From: Bacteroidales bacterium
GTDB taxonomy: Bacteria > Bacteroidota > Bacteroidia > Bacteroidales > S143-33
Length of the DNA: 10,509 nt
Assembly: GCA_027083655.1 (NCBI GenBank)
Contig: JALWNS010000435.1
Location: 1 to 10,509 of the forward strand
Direction: 5' to 3'
The notes beneath the pieces were generated by a model. That model saw nothing but the letters and a program-made list of their open reading frames with translations, did no database searches and was not told the DNA's origin. The translations under genes were made by a program, and so were the position numbers. Below, in pieces: positions 1-9,055 of the stretch (position 1 is its first letter; every line of letters starts with the position of its first letter).

Positions 1-75
1 GGTTATACAGTAGTTACTAAAACCACTAGCAAAGAAAAACCAAAAATTATTTCTCTAACGCAAAATCCTCTTTAA
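1..75 (+). CDS. 3' end of a gene entering from the left (C-terminal 24 residues)
   Basis: Frame 1 is open from the first base to a TAA at 73-75, while the other two forward frames hit stops within the first 18 bases. The tail reads GYTVVTKTTSKEKPKIISLT and then QNPL, a basic, polar C-terminus. A strong hairpin terminator begins 21 bases after the stop, which supports this being a real gene end. The fragment is too short to assign to a family. The following gene starts 162 bases downstream, beyond the terminator, so the two are probably separate transcription units. The alternative is that the frame is open by chance; its position before the terminator makes that less likely. Confidence 0.55.
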   Translation, partial: GYTVVTKTTSKEKPKIISLTQNPL

Positions 76-95
76 TGGCTAACCTTAATCAAAAC

Positions 96-131
96 GCAAA
101 AAAGGCTGCCACCAACGGTAGCCTTTTTTGC
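96..131 (+). terminator. Rho-independent terminator after the left-hand gene
   Basis: The arms GCAAAAAAGGCTGCC (96-110) and GGTAGCCTTTTTTGC (117-131) pair over 15 bp, with one G-T wobble, around the 6-base loop ACCAAC. The T run lies in the 3' arm and the matching A run in the 5' arm, so the structure could also stop transcription arriving on the minus strand. It separates the left-hand gene from the large surface-protein gene. Confidence 0.85.
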
Positions 132-181
132 TAAATGTTTTTAACTAAAACATTTTTTAATTTATAACATGCAACCATACT

Positions 182-199
182 AAGAACAATATCGTTCTT
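182..199. repeat. Short inverted repeat upstream of the surface-protein gene
   Basis: AAGAAC (182-187) and GTTCTT (194-199) form 6-base arms around AATATC, 38 bases before the ATG at 238. It lies in the probable promoter or leader region of the large gene and could be an operator or a leader hairpin. I could not find a convincing TTTG/TAnnTTTG promoter pair in 132-237. Arms of this length are expected by chance fairly often in AT-rich DNA, so this is a weak call. Confidence 0.2.
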
Positions 200-237
200 T
201 TAGAATAAACTACTTAAACTATAAAAATAAAAATACA

Positions 238-3200
238 ATGAAAAAGAAAATTCTACTCTTACCCATTATACTTTCCCAACTCGCCAACTTATCTTTTGCT
301 CAGATTACCTACTACTCTGCAGCAGACGGTGATTGGGAAACTTCTTCTACATGGACGCCTAATGGCGTGCCCGGCTCACAAGACACTGTTATAATACACA
401 ATGGACATCACGTCACTATTGACCCCGGCAGATGGGGCGGTATTTACGAAGTGGGTAAATTAAAAATCCTTGACAGCGCCCGTCTTACTATCTATAACGG
501 AAATGGAAGGTGGGCTCTGACTTACTTTTATATTTACGATACATTGCAGGTTGACGGCACTATGGAAGGAGACATTAATAGATACGTACCTGTACAAACC
601 TATATATACAAATCTTTAAAAGGTACAGGTACAATTAAATTTATCACTTTCATAACAAGTGCTTCCCCAATAACAATAGAGTCTGATGCAAATTTAACAT
701 TGTACATGTCTCTTATTGAAATCAGTAATGATGATACTATTGTTAATTATGGGAAAATTTATACTGATCAAAGAATAATAGGCAACAATGACAACAGTAC
801 TTGGATAAATAAAGCTAATGCTTTCTTATCCACTGGTTCGACAATTTTAACTACCGGTAAATTGATTTGTAACGAAACCGGTAATACAATTAAATATGCT
901 CCAATATACGGTAATGTAGAAATAAAAATCCCTGTCGATTCTATTTATTACAATCTATATGTAGAAGGCTCAGACACAACGATTCTGAATGCTCCCAAGA
1001 TATACGTTAACAATGATTTTTCTATTCTCGGAAGTGTGTTTGATGCACAAAGCAACAAGATGTTAGTTCGCGGTAACTGGTTGGACAACGGGGATTTCCT
1101 GTGTGACAACTGTACTGTCATATTGGACGGCTCTCAAGACCAGAGCATTAAAGCCTCTGCATACGAAACATTCGAAAATCTTATACTTGATAATAGTCCG
1201 GGTGCAATAAACCTTGGCTCTGATATTGTTGTTAATGACACACTAAACCTCAACACTGTTATAAACGGTAATGGCTACTCTGTAACCATAGGACAAGATG
1301 CAAGCAACACCGGTACTTTAATATACCAAAGTGGTAAAATTATTGGAAAAGTAAAAAGATGGGTGGCCGCATCTGCTACACCTTATCTCTATCCTATTGG
1401 AACAAAAGACTTTAATACTTTTGTTAATATAACATTCCCAGCTCTTGCCTCCAACGGTATAGCCTCATTTGAATTTATTAACACTGCCCCCGGCTCTAAT
1501 GGTTTGCCTCTAAAAGATGGCCAGGGTGATACTGCCGTAAACCCATTTAACGATGGATATTGGATAGCTGATACAGCAGGTGGGTTTGACCTTGGCACTA
1601 ATACTTATTCTATTAGTTTACAAGGACAAATATTTAATGCTTTTCCTATTAATGATTCAACTAAAATAATAGTACGTCCACACCAGGACTCTCTCTGGCG
1701 CTTTGATGGTATCCAGGGGACAAATGATCCTACTAACTACACTGTATCCAGAATAGATTTGGATAGCTTCCCTTGGCAATTTGCATTTGCCGATACAACA
1801 CACTGCTCTCCCCCTACACTTACTGCAATTAACGGTCCTACTGACGTATGCCGTGGTGCTACTGGCATAGAATACTCTACTGACACATCAAGCACCAATA
1901 CTTTTTTCTGGACTGTTAACGGTGGTTCTATAACACAAAATAATGGTGACACAATCACTATTGATTGGGACGACAACGGACAGTATGCAACAATATCGGT
2001 TTATGCGCAGAATTCCTGTACCTTTGGTAATACTATAACACAGACTATTAAGGTACATTCAATCCCCCCAAGCCCTATTTACGGCCCCAACGCAGTGCCT
2101 GTTGGTGCAGATAGTGTGCTCTATTATATAGATAAGCTCACGGATTACACTTATGATGGAAGCGTTATTGGCAATGCAACGATTGATTCTATCACGCCGG
2201 GCAGGGATTCCGCATGGATTTCATTTCCTACTGTAGGCACTGACACTATTCTCGTTATTGCCCAATACACAGCTAATAATGGTTGTCCGGCCGACACTGC
2301 AGAATTTTCCGTATTTGTTTACGACGTGATTGAATCTGTTCAATCTGGTGACTGGTATGATCCTACTACATGGGATTGCAATTGCCAACCTCTTGTTTCG
2401 GATAATGTCAGGATAAACTCAGGACATACGGTAACTATAGCTAGTTATTGGGATAGCAATATAAGATTTCTGTATACTTTCTATGATATAAATAATGTTG
2501 TCGTTGAAAAAGGAGCTACATTAACTAGAAGTGACGCTATCCTCACTATACACGGAGATATTATTAACAATGGTATTATAGACTATCAAACAGAAAACTT
2601 AGAACTATACGGTACAGATAAATTGATAGACGGTATAGGCATATTTAATGTTGATACACTGGAACTGAAAAATGCTCGAACTATTAGCACAAATGCTAGT
2701 CTTACCTTTAACGGTAGTATCAAGCTCAATAGTAATATTCTCAACAATCAAGGAAAAATCAATGTTACTGATGACATAACTGCAGGAACAGGAACTTATG
2801 TTAACGGTCGTAATGCGTTCCTTTCAATTCAAGGTAGTTTATTAAGCACAGGTGGCGAACTCATTGCAGATTCTACAAACAACACTATATATTACAATGG
2901 TGCAGACCAGTCTGTGACACCTGTTTCTACATCATCTGAGGGATACTATAATCTCACATTGGGTGGCTCGGGTACTAAAACTACCACAGGCGACCTTATT
3001 GTACTTGGTAACTTCTCTATCACAGACACAACGACATTTGACCTGCAAAATCATAATATTACCCTTTATGGCGACTGGTATGAATATAGTACTGCTTTAG
3101 ATCCGTTTATCGAAGGTACAAGCCTTGTCCTGTTTAATGACAATGGAGACCAATATATCTACGCCGAAGAAGGTGAAACATTCTACGACCTGAAAATCGG

Positions 3201-5277
3201 ACAAAATTCAATCTTACATGCCCGACCAAAACAGCATTTTACAGTTACAAATTATCTGTACATCGATGGTTTGTTAAAGCTGGAAATGGAAAAAGCCAAC
3301 GACACATTACCTTCGCTGATCTATAATAATGATATTGTCTATGGAACAAATGGTGCAGTTGAGACAGATTTGTTCATCAATGCCAAGCAATGGCACGAAA
3401 TAAGTCCTGCTATTATTGGCCTAAATAGCGGAACTTTCACAAGATTAAGTAATGGAAGCTTTGACCCTAACTTCTACTGGTATGATGAAGCCGTTGATTT
3501 AGACGGTGATCCATCAACCCCGCCAGCAGACCCGTTTGACAATTCTTTCCTTCCTCTTGGTTGGAAATATGCACACAATGGAGCCTCTGGTGCAGATATT
3601 CCCCTTAATATTAATGGTGGTTATCTCTTTTACATAGACCGCGATACCAATTATCAAATGAATGGCAAATTGGCGCTTGTTAGCGTAGATTATGATACTG
3701 TCATTAGCTATAATGCTAACGATCCTATCAGTGACACTCTACCTAACTTCTATGATGGCTGGAACCTCATCGGCAACCCTTATGCTGCATATCTGAATAT
3801 TGATTCTGTTCTTAACAACTCTGTCAATGTGGATAATGGAGTATTTGTCTGGGATGATGCCAACGGCCAGTACGCAGGATACAAGAATGGTTACCGTATC
3901 CTTAGCGGTACATTAGGCAATCTCATACCTCCACTTCAAGGCTTCTTTATAAGGGCTAATGACGTTGGTGCTACAGTAAAAATAAGACCACAGTACCGTA
4001 CACACGGTAAACAGCAGTACCTCAAAGCAACTAATACGTCACTTTATAAACTTAATGCTGTTAAACTGGGATTCTCAGCCGGAGATAAAACCGAATTCTT
4101 CGCAGCTTACTTTTTCCCTGGTGCTAAAAAAGGTTATGACAACAGACTGGACTTGATTCATCTTTCTTCCAATGATCCAGCAATACCACAATTATACAGT
4201 ATTAAAGACAGTACTAAGCTCGCTTTATTCGCTTTACCTGACAGCCTCATGGGCAACACTGTTATTCCACTATATATCGAAACTTCAATCAGTGGTACAC
4301 ATACTCTTTCTGTCCAATACATCAATGGCATTTACAATAATTTTGTCATCTTGCGTGACAGACAGACACAACAGCTTATAGACCTGAGAAACACAAAACA
4401 AGTTGAGTTTTCATATACTGCAGGCGAAGATCCTCATCGCTTTGATCTTATGATTATTAGAAACAATGCCCCAGAGCTTAAAGATTCAATACCTACACTC
4501 ATTGCTTACGAAGATAGTCTGTTCTCATTCTCACTGAATGGCTATTTCGTTGACCATGACATGTTTGATTCATTATCACTAAAAGTGGCAAATCTTCCCC
4601 AATGGCTTACATTTGATGGACAAAATCTTATTGGCAAGCCTTCACAGGAAAACGTAGGAGAAGAAACTATTACTATTGAAGCATACGACATATTTTATCA
4701 AAAAGCCCAGCAGAATGTAAACATCATAGTTATTAATACTAACGATCCTCCAATAGCTAATTACTCACTTGATGAGATTACTACAATGGCAAACGATAAT
4801 TTCGCATATGAGATACCTGATAGCTTGTTCTCTGACCCTGACCCTGACGATTCGCTAATAATAACAGTTACTAATCTTCCAAATTGGTTGAGATATGATA
4901 TACAAAAACAAACTCTTTATGGTCTCCCGACATCTAATGATATTGGTATTTACAAGTTAGGAATAACAGCAACAGACATTGCAGGAGAAAAAGCTAGCAC
5001 TACTATGACAATTAAAGTGGAAAATAAACCGCAACTTTATGGTAAACCTATAAATATTTATCCTGTTCCAGCTACACGTGAACTTAACGTACTGATTGCT
5101 CAGCCTACAGATAATGATATGATAAAGATTTATAATACTAACGGTAAATTATTAAGAAAAATAAATGCAACCGACGACCTGACACATATTAATATATCTG
5201 ATCTACAGTCAGGCCAGTATATCATAGAAATAACCAACGGACAGAATGTTTATAAAATGAAGTTCACAAAAATTTAA
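238..5277 (+). CDS. Giant secreted modular surface protein with type IX secretion (T9SS type A) sorting domain
   Basis: This is probably a cell-surface or released protein of 1679 residues that binds or organises extracellular material; its ligand is unknown and I see no catalytic domain. Residues 1-21 form a signal peptide (KKK, hydrophobic core, cleavage at SFA/Q). Residues about 28-62 are a G8-like opening (GDWETSSTW, DTVIIHNGHHVTID), followed by beta-strand-rich, probably beta-helical sequence. Two PKD/Ig-like domains lie at about 523-613 and 614-697. A second G8-like opening and beta module begin at about 699. The GWNLIGNPY (1174-1182) and PPLQGFF (from 1231) motifs are familiar from Bacteroidota secreted proteins. 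Two cadherin/dystroglycan-like Ig domains (about 1409-1505 and 1505-1600) carry acidic DPDPDD, possibly calcium binding. Residues about 1605-1679 form the T9SS type A sorting domain (YPVPATRELNV, GQYIIEI). The ATG follows an A-rich leader without a Shine-Dalgarno site, as is normal for the phylum. The gene is intact and monocistronic, with terminators on both sides. Secretion route is well supported; function is not. Confidence 0.93.
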   Translation: MKKKILLLPIILSQLANLSFAQITYYSAADGDWETSSTWTPNGVPGSQDTVIIHNGHHVTIDPGRWGGIYEVGKLKILDSARLTIYNGNGRWALTYFYIYDTLQVDGTMEGDINRYVPVQTYIYKSLKGTGTIKFITFITSASPITIESDANLTLYMSLIEISNDDTIVNYGKIYTDQRIIGNNDNSTWINKANAFLSTGSTILTTGKLICNETGNTIKYAPIYGNVEIKIPVDSIYYNLYVEGSDTTILNAPKIYVNNDFSILGSVFDAQSNKMLVRGNWLDNGDFLCDNCTVILDGSQDQSIKASAYETFENLILDNSPGAINLGSDIVVNDTLNLNTVINGNGYSVTIGQDASNTGTLIYQSGKIIGKVKRWVAASATPYLYPIGTKDFNTFVNITFPALASNGIASFEFINTAPGSNGLPLKDGQGDTAVNPFNDGYWIADTAGGFDLGTNTYSISLQGQIFNAFPINDSTKIIVRPHQDSLWRFDGIQGTNDPTNYTVSRIDLDSFPWQFAFADTTHCSPPTLTAINGPTDVCRGATGIEYSTDTSSTNTFFWTVNGGSITQNNGDTITIDWDDNGQYATISVYAQNSCTFGNTITQTIKVHSIPPSPIYGPNAVPVGADSVLYYIDKLTDYTYDGSVIGNATIDSITPGRDSAWISFPTVGTDTILVIAQYTANNGCPADTAEFSVFVYDVIESVQSGDWYDPTTWDCNCQPLVSDNVRINSGHTVTIASYWDSNIRFLYTFYDINNVVVEKGATLTRSDAILTIHGDIINNGIIDYQTENLELYGTDKLIDGIGIFNVDTLELKNARTISTNASLTFNGSIKLNSNILNNQGKINVTDDITAGTGTYVNGRNAFLSIQGSLLSTGGELIADSTNNTIYYNGADQSVTPVSTSSEGYYNLTLGGSGTKTTTGDLIVLGNFSITDTTTFDLQNHNITLYGDWYEYSTALDPFIEGTSLVLFNDNGDQYIYAEEGETFYDLKIGQNSILHARPKQHFTVTNYLYIDGLLKLEMEKANDTLPSLIYNNDIVYGTNGAVETDLFINAKQWHEISPAIIGLNSGTFTRLSNGSFDPNFYWYDEAVDLDGDPSTPPADPFDNSFLPLGWKYAHNGASGADIPLNINGGYLFYIDRDTNYQMNGKLALVSVDYDTVISYNANDPISDTLPNFYDGWNLIGNPYAAYLNIDSVLNNSVNVDNGVFVWDDANGQYAGYKNGYRILSGTLGNLIPPLQGFFIRANDVGATVKIRPQYRTHGKQQYLKATNTSLYKLNAVKLGFSAGDKTEFFAAYFFPGAKKGYDNRLDLIHLSSNDPAIPQLYSIKDSTKLALFALPDSLMGNTVIPLYIETSISGTHTLSVQYINGIYNNFVILRDRQTQQLIDLRNTKQVEFSYTAGEDPHRFDLMIIRNNAPELKDSIPTLIAYEDSLFSFSLNGYFVDHDMFDSLSLKVANLPQWLTFDGQNLIGKPSQENVGEETITIEAYDIFYQKAQQNVNIIVINTNDPPIANYSLDEITTMANDNFAYEIPDSLFSDPDPDDSLIITVTNLPNWLRYDIQKQTLYGLPTSNDIGIYKLGITATDIAGEKASTTMTIKVENKPQLYGKPINIYPVPATRELNVLIAQPTDNDMIKIYNTNGKLLRKINATDDLTHINISDLQSGQYIIEITNGQNVYKMKFTKI

Positions 5278-5295
5278 CACATTGTAATAAATTCA

Positions 5296-5336
5296 TACAA
5301 AAAAGGGCTAGACAAAAAATCTAGCCCTTTTTTGTA
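5296..5336 (+). terminator. Rho-independent terminator of the surface-protein gene
   Basis: A perfect 17-bp stem (5296-5312 with 5320-5336) surrounds a 7-base loop. Its core is AAAAAAGGGCTAGA paired with TCTAGCCCTTTTTT, and further T-rich sequence follows. It begins 19 bases after the TAA of the surface-protein gene. The A run in the 5' arm makes it potentially bidirectional. It argues that the next gene, starting at 5389, has its own promoter in the roughly 50 bases that follow. Confidence 0.88.
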
Positions 5337-5363
5337 CGCTTTTTTGTACATTTTTATTATTTT

Positions 5364-5379
5364 TTGTCAAACTTGACAA
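5364..5379. promoter_or_regulatory. Inverted repeat TTGTCAA-AC-TTGACAA just before the outer-membrane gene
   Basis: Two 7-base arms (5364-5370 and 5373-5379) are separated by AC, and the repeat ends 9 bases before the ATG at 5389. Its size and position suit a dimeric repressor operator, or a leader hairpin masking the start region. A promoter should lie between the preceding terminator and this start, but no exact TAnnTTTG box is present; the nearest candidate is TA, three Ts and TTTG at 5358-5366, one base too long. Function is inferred from position only. Confidence 0.3.
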
Positions 5380-5388
5380 TCCAGAACA

Positions 5389-8300
5389 ATGAAACGTTTT
5401 GTTTCTACAACATTAGTATTTCTTATAACAATCTCTTCTTTTGCACAATATTATGGAAGAAACAAGATTAAATACGAAAGATTTAAATTCAATCTATACC
5501 AGACAGAACATTTTGATATATACTCATATCTCAATGATACTACAACACTAAAACGCATAGCATCTATAGCCGAGAAGTGGTATAGCCGCCATAGCCTTGT
5601 TTTTAAGGATACCATACATTTTCTTAACCCTTTAATATTGTATAATAACCATGCAGACTTCCAGCAAAACACAGTTAGCAACCAGATAATAGACGTTGGT
5701 ACAGGTGGATTTACAGAGGCCCTGCAAAACCGTATAGTAATGCCTTTGGGTATATCATGGGCAAGAACTGACCATGTTTTGGGACACGAGCTGGTCCATG
5801 CTTTCCAGTATTCGCTTGTATTACAAGATACAACACTATCTATCCGCAGTGTCATGAACATACCTCTGTGGATGATCGAAGGAATGGCAGAATATCTGTC
5901 CATTGGTAGCGACGACCCATTTACCTCTATGTGGATACGCGATGCTATTGCTACTGATAAATTTCCACGGTTCCGTGACCTGGAAGACAGCCGTTATTTC
6001 CCTTACCGCTGGGGGCAGGCTTTCTGGGCTTTCATTGACGGCGTTTATGGCATAGATATGTTTGTGCCTCTTTATAAAGAAGCAGCCCGCAGTGGCTATG
6101 CCAAGGCTTTCAAAAACGTCCTGGGTGTTAAAGAAGATACTCTCGGTCAGGTGTGGAAAAAATACACTTATGACCACTATGCCAAATACATGAAAACCAG
6201 ACAGCTAAAAGGCATTGGCACAAAGCTCATTAGCCCCGAAAATGCCGGTAATATAAACGTTGATCCTGTGGTGGACCCAGATGGAAAATACCTTATTTTT
6301 CTTTCGGAGAAAGACGTATATACCTTCAACATGTTTCTTGCAGATGCACAAACAGGCGAAATAATAAGAACACTCCGCACACGTGCTAATGACGGACATA
6401 TAGATGCAGCTGATTTATACGAATCAACTGGTACATGGTCGCCCGACGGTAAATATGTCGCCTTTGTTGTCTATGAACATGGGGATAACGGCTTAATTAT
6501 CATAGATGTACAAACAGGTAAAATTGTAAAGGACATCACATTTCCCCAATTTGAAGCATTCACCTACCCTGCATGGTCGCCCGATGGACAATGGATTGCT
6601 TTCTCTGTAATTGACAATGGCCAGACCGACATTGTGCTTTATAACGTTAAAACAGGCGAGACTCGCAGACTTACAAATGACATTTATGCCCAGTTCCAGC
6701 TTTCCTGGTCGCCTTCTGGCAGATACCTGGCCTTTTCCACTGACTCATTCCCCGGTATTTCCTCTCCTACAAAAAAATTCCACATTGCCTACATGGACAT
6801 GCAAACAGGACAGATCATTGTACCCAAGATTATGCCAACAGACAATAACCTCAATCCCATCTTCTCCAAAGACGAAAAACACATCTACTTCCTATCTGAT
6901 GCACAAGGCTTTAGGGACTTATACCGCTATAATCTACAAACAGGTACAGTAGAACGCCTGACAAATTTCTTCACTGGCATAAGTGGAATAACAGAGCTTT
7001 CGCCTGCAATAAGCATGGATTACGCGCATGGGAGAATTTTTTACACACTCTACTTTGATAACAAATATACAATCTACAGCATAGCCACAGATTCACTCAT
7101 ACCGCAGAAAACTGCTATCACCCAGGCATTAGACACTGCAGCTTTCTTACCTCCACTGGACAATACACATAGCATTGTTAACATAAATATTGCCCGTGAC
7201 CAGATACTCTTCTCCACACTAAAGCCAACCCAAATTACACGCAAGCCATTCCGCCGTAAGTTTAAAATAGAATACATTAGCAACATGGGCTTTGGCGTCA
7301 CCAACACTTACCGGGGCATGGGCGTATATGGAGGCGTGAATATGCTCTTCGGTGATGTACTGGGCGAAAACCGCGCTTTTGTCGGTTTTAGCGGCGGCGG
7401 GAATGGCCTCAGGTCAATAGGAGGACAGGTTGCTTACCTCAACCAGCAAAAGCGCACATGGTGGGGGATTACAATTACACACATGCCTTACCAACTGGGG
7501 TCTATGTTCTACGAACCCACACGTATTCCTTATGGCAACGACTCGCTTGACGTGCTGAATGCCGGCCTGGACATACTCACTATTTTTAATGACAACCTCA
7601 CCCTGTTTGCATCATATCCTTTCACGCGGACACGTAGAATTGAAGCAGCCACAGATTTGACACTCTTCTCATTCCTGCACGAAATTGTGAACAATTATTT
7701 CTACGGCAACCTATTCGTGGGACAAAATGTAGAGCAAGCACCTGCTCCAGACCCTTATGCAATCGGCTCTACGAATCTTGCATATATTGAGGACAATTCT
7801 TACATGGGTATGACCTCGCCACTCGATGGCAAAATACTATCTGCCAATATCTCTGCTTTCTACGGCGCTTACAACTTCTTCTCTGCAGACCTGGATATGA
7901 GAAAATACTTTCGTCTGGAGCCAGTAACATTTGCTTTCCGCCTGCTAGCCACTGGACGGTTCGGGCCAGACGCAGAATCACAGGCCCTACCCGAATACTA
8001 CCTGGCATATCCCTGGTATATTCGCGGCTATAACAACAACACACTGATTAATTACATGCAACAGACAGGCAATTACCAGCTAACTTATGGTCTCAGTGGC
8101 AGCCGCCTGGCTGTATTCAACTTTGAGATTCGTCTGCCTTTCATTGGTATCGACCGTCTGGCTCTTATTCCATCAAAATTCTTCTTCGCAGACCTAAATG
8201 CTTTCTTCGACGCAGGACTGGCATGGCATTCATACGATGATGTATCCATCAACCCATTTGTTTACCAAAACGGCGTTCACATACCTATGATGAGCACAGG

Positions 8301-8421
8301 ACTATCTGCCAGGATTAATCTTTTCGGACAAATGATAATAGAACCTTACATAGCACTGCCTCTATCACTCCAGGGCTATAGCGGCCTAAGCCTGGGACTT
8401 AACCTAATGTCAGGATGGTAA
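5389..8421 (+). CDS. Outer-membrane protein: metallopeptidase-like domain, TolB-like propeller and Omp85-type beta-barrel
   Basis: The product (1010 residues) is probably outer-membrane anchored. Residues 1-19 are a signal peptide (cleavage SFA/Q). Residues about 25-230 form a gluzincin-like peptidase domain: H133-E134-L-V-H137 gives the zinc-binding HExxH, and W161-M-I-E164-G-M-A-E168-Y supplies the expected third ligand (E164), as in the peptidase MA-like group. Residues about 275-610 form a WD40/PD40 (TolB-like) beta-propeller, with blade motifs DPDGKY (295 region), WSPDGKY (349), WSPDGQW (395), WSPSGRY (439) and FSKDEKHIYF (491). Residues about 625-1010 look like an Omp85/D15 surface-antigen barrel: alternating aromatic strands, the signature IRGY at 878-881 inside YPWYIRGYNNN, and a C-terminal Trp as expected for BAM recognition. 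No POTRA domains are apparent. All zinc ligands are present, so peptidase activity is plausible, but the substrate is unknown. Bacteroidota proteins of this size and make-up are often labelled 'biopolymer transporter Tol' or 'TolB-like', a label resting mainly on the propeller. The start follows a Shine-Dalgarno-less leader. Confidence 0.9.
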   Translation: MKRFVSTTLVFLITISSFAQYYGRNKIKYERFKFNLYQTEHFDIYSYLNDTTTLKRIASIAEKWYSRHSLVFKDTIHFLNPLILYNNHADFQQNTVSNQIIDVGTGGFTEALQNRIVMPLGISWARTDHVLGHELVHAFQYSLVLQDTTLSIRSVMNIPLWMIEGMAEYLSIGSDDPFTSMWIRDAIATDKFPRFRDLEDSRYFPYRWGQAFWAFIDGVYGIDMFVPLYKEAARSGYAKAFKNVLGVKEDTLGQVWKKYTYDHYAKYMKTRQLKGIGTKLISPENAGNINVDPVVDPDGKYLIFLSEKDVYTFNMFLADAQTGEIIRTLRTRANDGHIDAADLYESTGTWSPDGKYVAFVVYEHGDNGLIIIDVQTGKIVKDITFPQFEAFTYPAWSPDGQWIAFSVIDNGQTDIVLYNVKTGETRRLTNDIYAQFQLSWSPSGRYLAFSTDSFPGISSPTKKFHIAYMDMQTGQIIVPKIMPTDNNLNPIFSKDEKHIYFLSDAQGFRDLYRYNLQTGTVERLTNFFTGISGITELSPAISMDYAHGRIFYTLYFDNKYTIYSIATDSLIPQKTAITQALDTAAFLPPLDNTHSIVNINIARDQILFSTLKPTQITRKPFRRKFKIEYISNMGFGVTNTYRGMGVYGGVNMLFGDVLGENRAFVGFSGGGNGLRSIGGQVAYLNQQKRTWWGITITHMPYQLGSMFYEPTRIPYGNDSLDVLNAGLDILTIFNDNLTLFASYPFTRTRRIEAATDLTLFSFLHEIVNNYFYGNLFVGQNVEQAPAPDPYAIGSTNLAYIEDNSYMGMTSPLDGKILSANISAFYGAYNFFSADLDMRKYFRLEPVTFAFRLLATGRFGPDAESQALPEYYLAYPWYIRGYNNNTLINYMQQTGNYQLTYGLSGSRLAVFNFEIRLPFIGIDRLALIPSKFFFADLNAFFDAGLAWHSYDDVSINPFVYQNGVHIPMMSTGLSARINLFGQMIIEPYIALPLSLQGYSGLSLGLNLMSGW

Positions 8422-8446
8422 AAAACAGTGATAGATATGAAAATAA

Positions 8447-8944
8447 TCATTTGCTAAAGAGGCGAAACAGCTCCCAGTCAGGCTTGTAAGTAGCATTTAA
8501 ATGATTTATCAAACGAATAAGGTTATACACATCCTCTTTGTTATATCGTATTACCAATTCCGGGTCTTCTTGCCATATCCTGAGCATACCATTTCTGTTG
8601 TCTTTCAACTCTTTGGTCTGGCGACTAATGTGCAGGATATACCTTTCTGCATGAGCCAGGGTATGACGCTTCAGGTGTGGCATTAGCTTACGAAAAGCTG
8701 ACTGCACATTGTAAACATGGTAATTTCTTTTTATCTGTGGACAAAAACGCTCCAGATAACCAGCATCTGGTCCAAACACAAAAACTTTATCAACACCTCT
8801 AAGTATCTGACGGATGGAACGTTGAGTTATTTGCTCATCGGCAAGATAATTGTAAGAACCCAAATTGTATGCATAACCAAGCAGGAAAATCTCCTGTGAA
8901 GAGGGTGACCACTCAAGGTCTATGACAATACTCTTATGAAGCAT
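8447..8944 (-). CDS. RNase H-fold 3'-5' exonuclease-like protein (YprB/RNase_H_2 type)
   Basis: The product (165 residues from the ATG at 8944) resembles single-domain DEDDy-type nucleases of the RNase_H_2/YprB group, which remove nucleotides from 3' ends. Visible motifs are exo I D9-L-E11 (VIDLEW), a probable exo II Asp D60 (FGPDAGYLERF), a TLAHAERYI segment typical of this group, and exo III Y134-N-K-E-D138 (YxxxD). The exo II segment lacks the usual Asn before the Asp, so activity is likely but not certain. An in-frame TTG at 8956 would add four residues; I prefer the ATG because related proteins also start only a few residues before the first Asp. The gene is convergent with the outer-membrane gene (25 bases apart), and no clear terminator separates their ends. 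Upstream, tRNA-Ser ends only 18 bases before the ATG on the same strand with no terminator or separate promoter visible, so co-transcription with the tRNA is likely. The biological substrate is unknown. Confidence 0.8.
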   Translation of the reverse strand: MLHKSIVIDLEWSPSSQEIFLLGYAYNLGSYNYLADEQITQRSIRQILRGVDKVFVFGPDAGYLERFCPQIKRNYHVYNVQSAFRKLMPHLKRHTLAHAERYILHISRQTKELKDNRNGMLRIWQEDPELVIRYNKEDVYNLIRLINHLNATYKPDWELFRLFSK

Positions 8945-8962
8945 ACGGCAGTACAATTAAAG

Positions 8963-9050
8963 CGGAGGGAGGGGGATTCGAACCCCCGGTGCGGCAGAGC
9001 CGCACAGCGGATTTCGAGTCCGCCCCGTTCGACCACTCCGGCATCCCTCC
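8963..9050 (-). tRNA. tRNA-Ser (anticodon CGA)
   Basis: On the minus strand an 88-base type II tRNA folds cleanly. The acceptor GGAGGGA pairs with TCCCTCC, followed by discriminator G. The anticodon stem GCGGA/TCCGC encloses loop CTCGAAA, giving anticodon CGA (reads UCG). A long variable arm (GTGCGGC/GCCGCAC) marks it as serine, and the T-arm contains GGTTCGAATCC. CCA is not encoded, so it must be added after transcription. The exonuclease-like gene follows directly downstream. Confidence 0.97.
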
Positions 9051-9055
9051 ACTGG

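Noticed and set aside
5327..5349. Direct repeat CTTTTTTGTAC at 5327-5337 and 5339-5349
   Set aside because: It is formed by the T-rich tail of the terminator and probably reflects slippage; no function is suggested by its position.
8422..8446. Shared terminator between the convergent outer-membrane and exonuclease genes
   Set aside because: Only 25 bases separate the genes and I find no GC-rich hairpin with a T run there.
8945..8956. TTG start extending the exonuclease-like protein by four residues
   Set aside because: The ATG at 8944 already places the first catalytic Asp at residue 9, and the TTG would lie only 6 bases from the tRNA 3' end.
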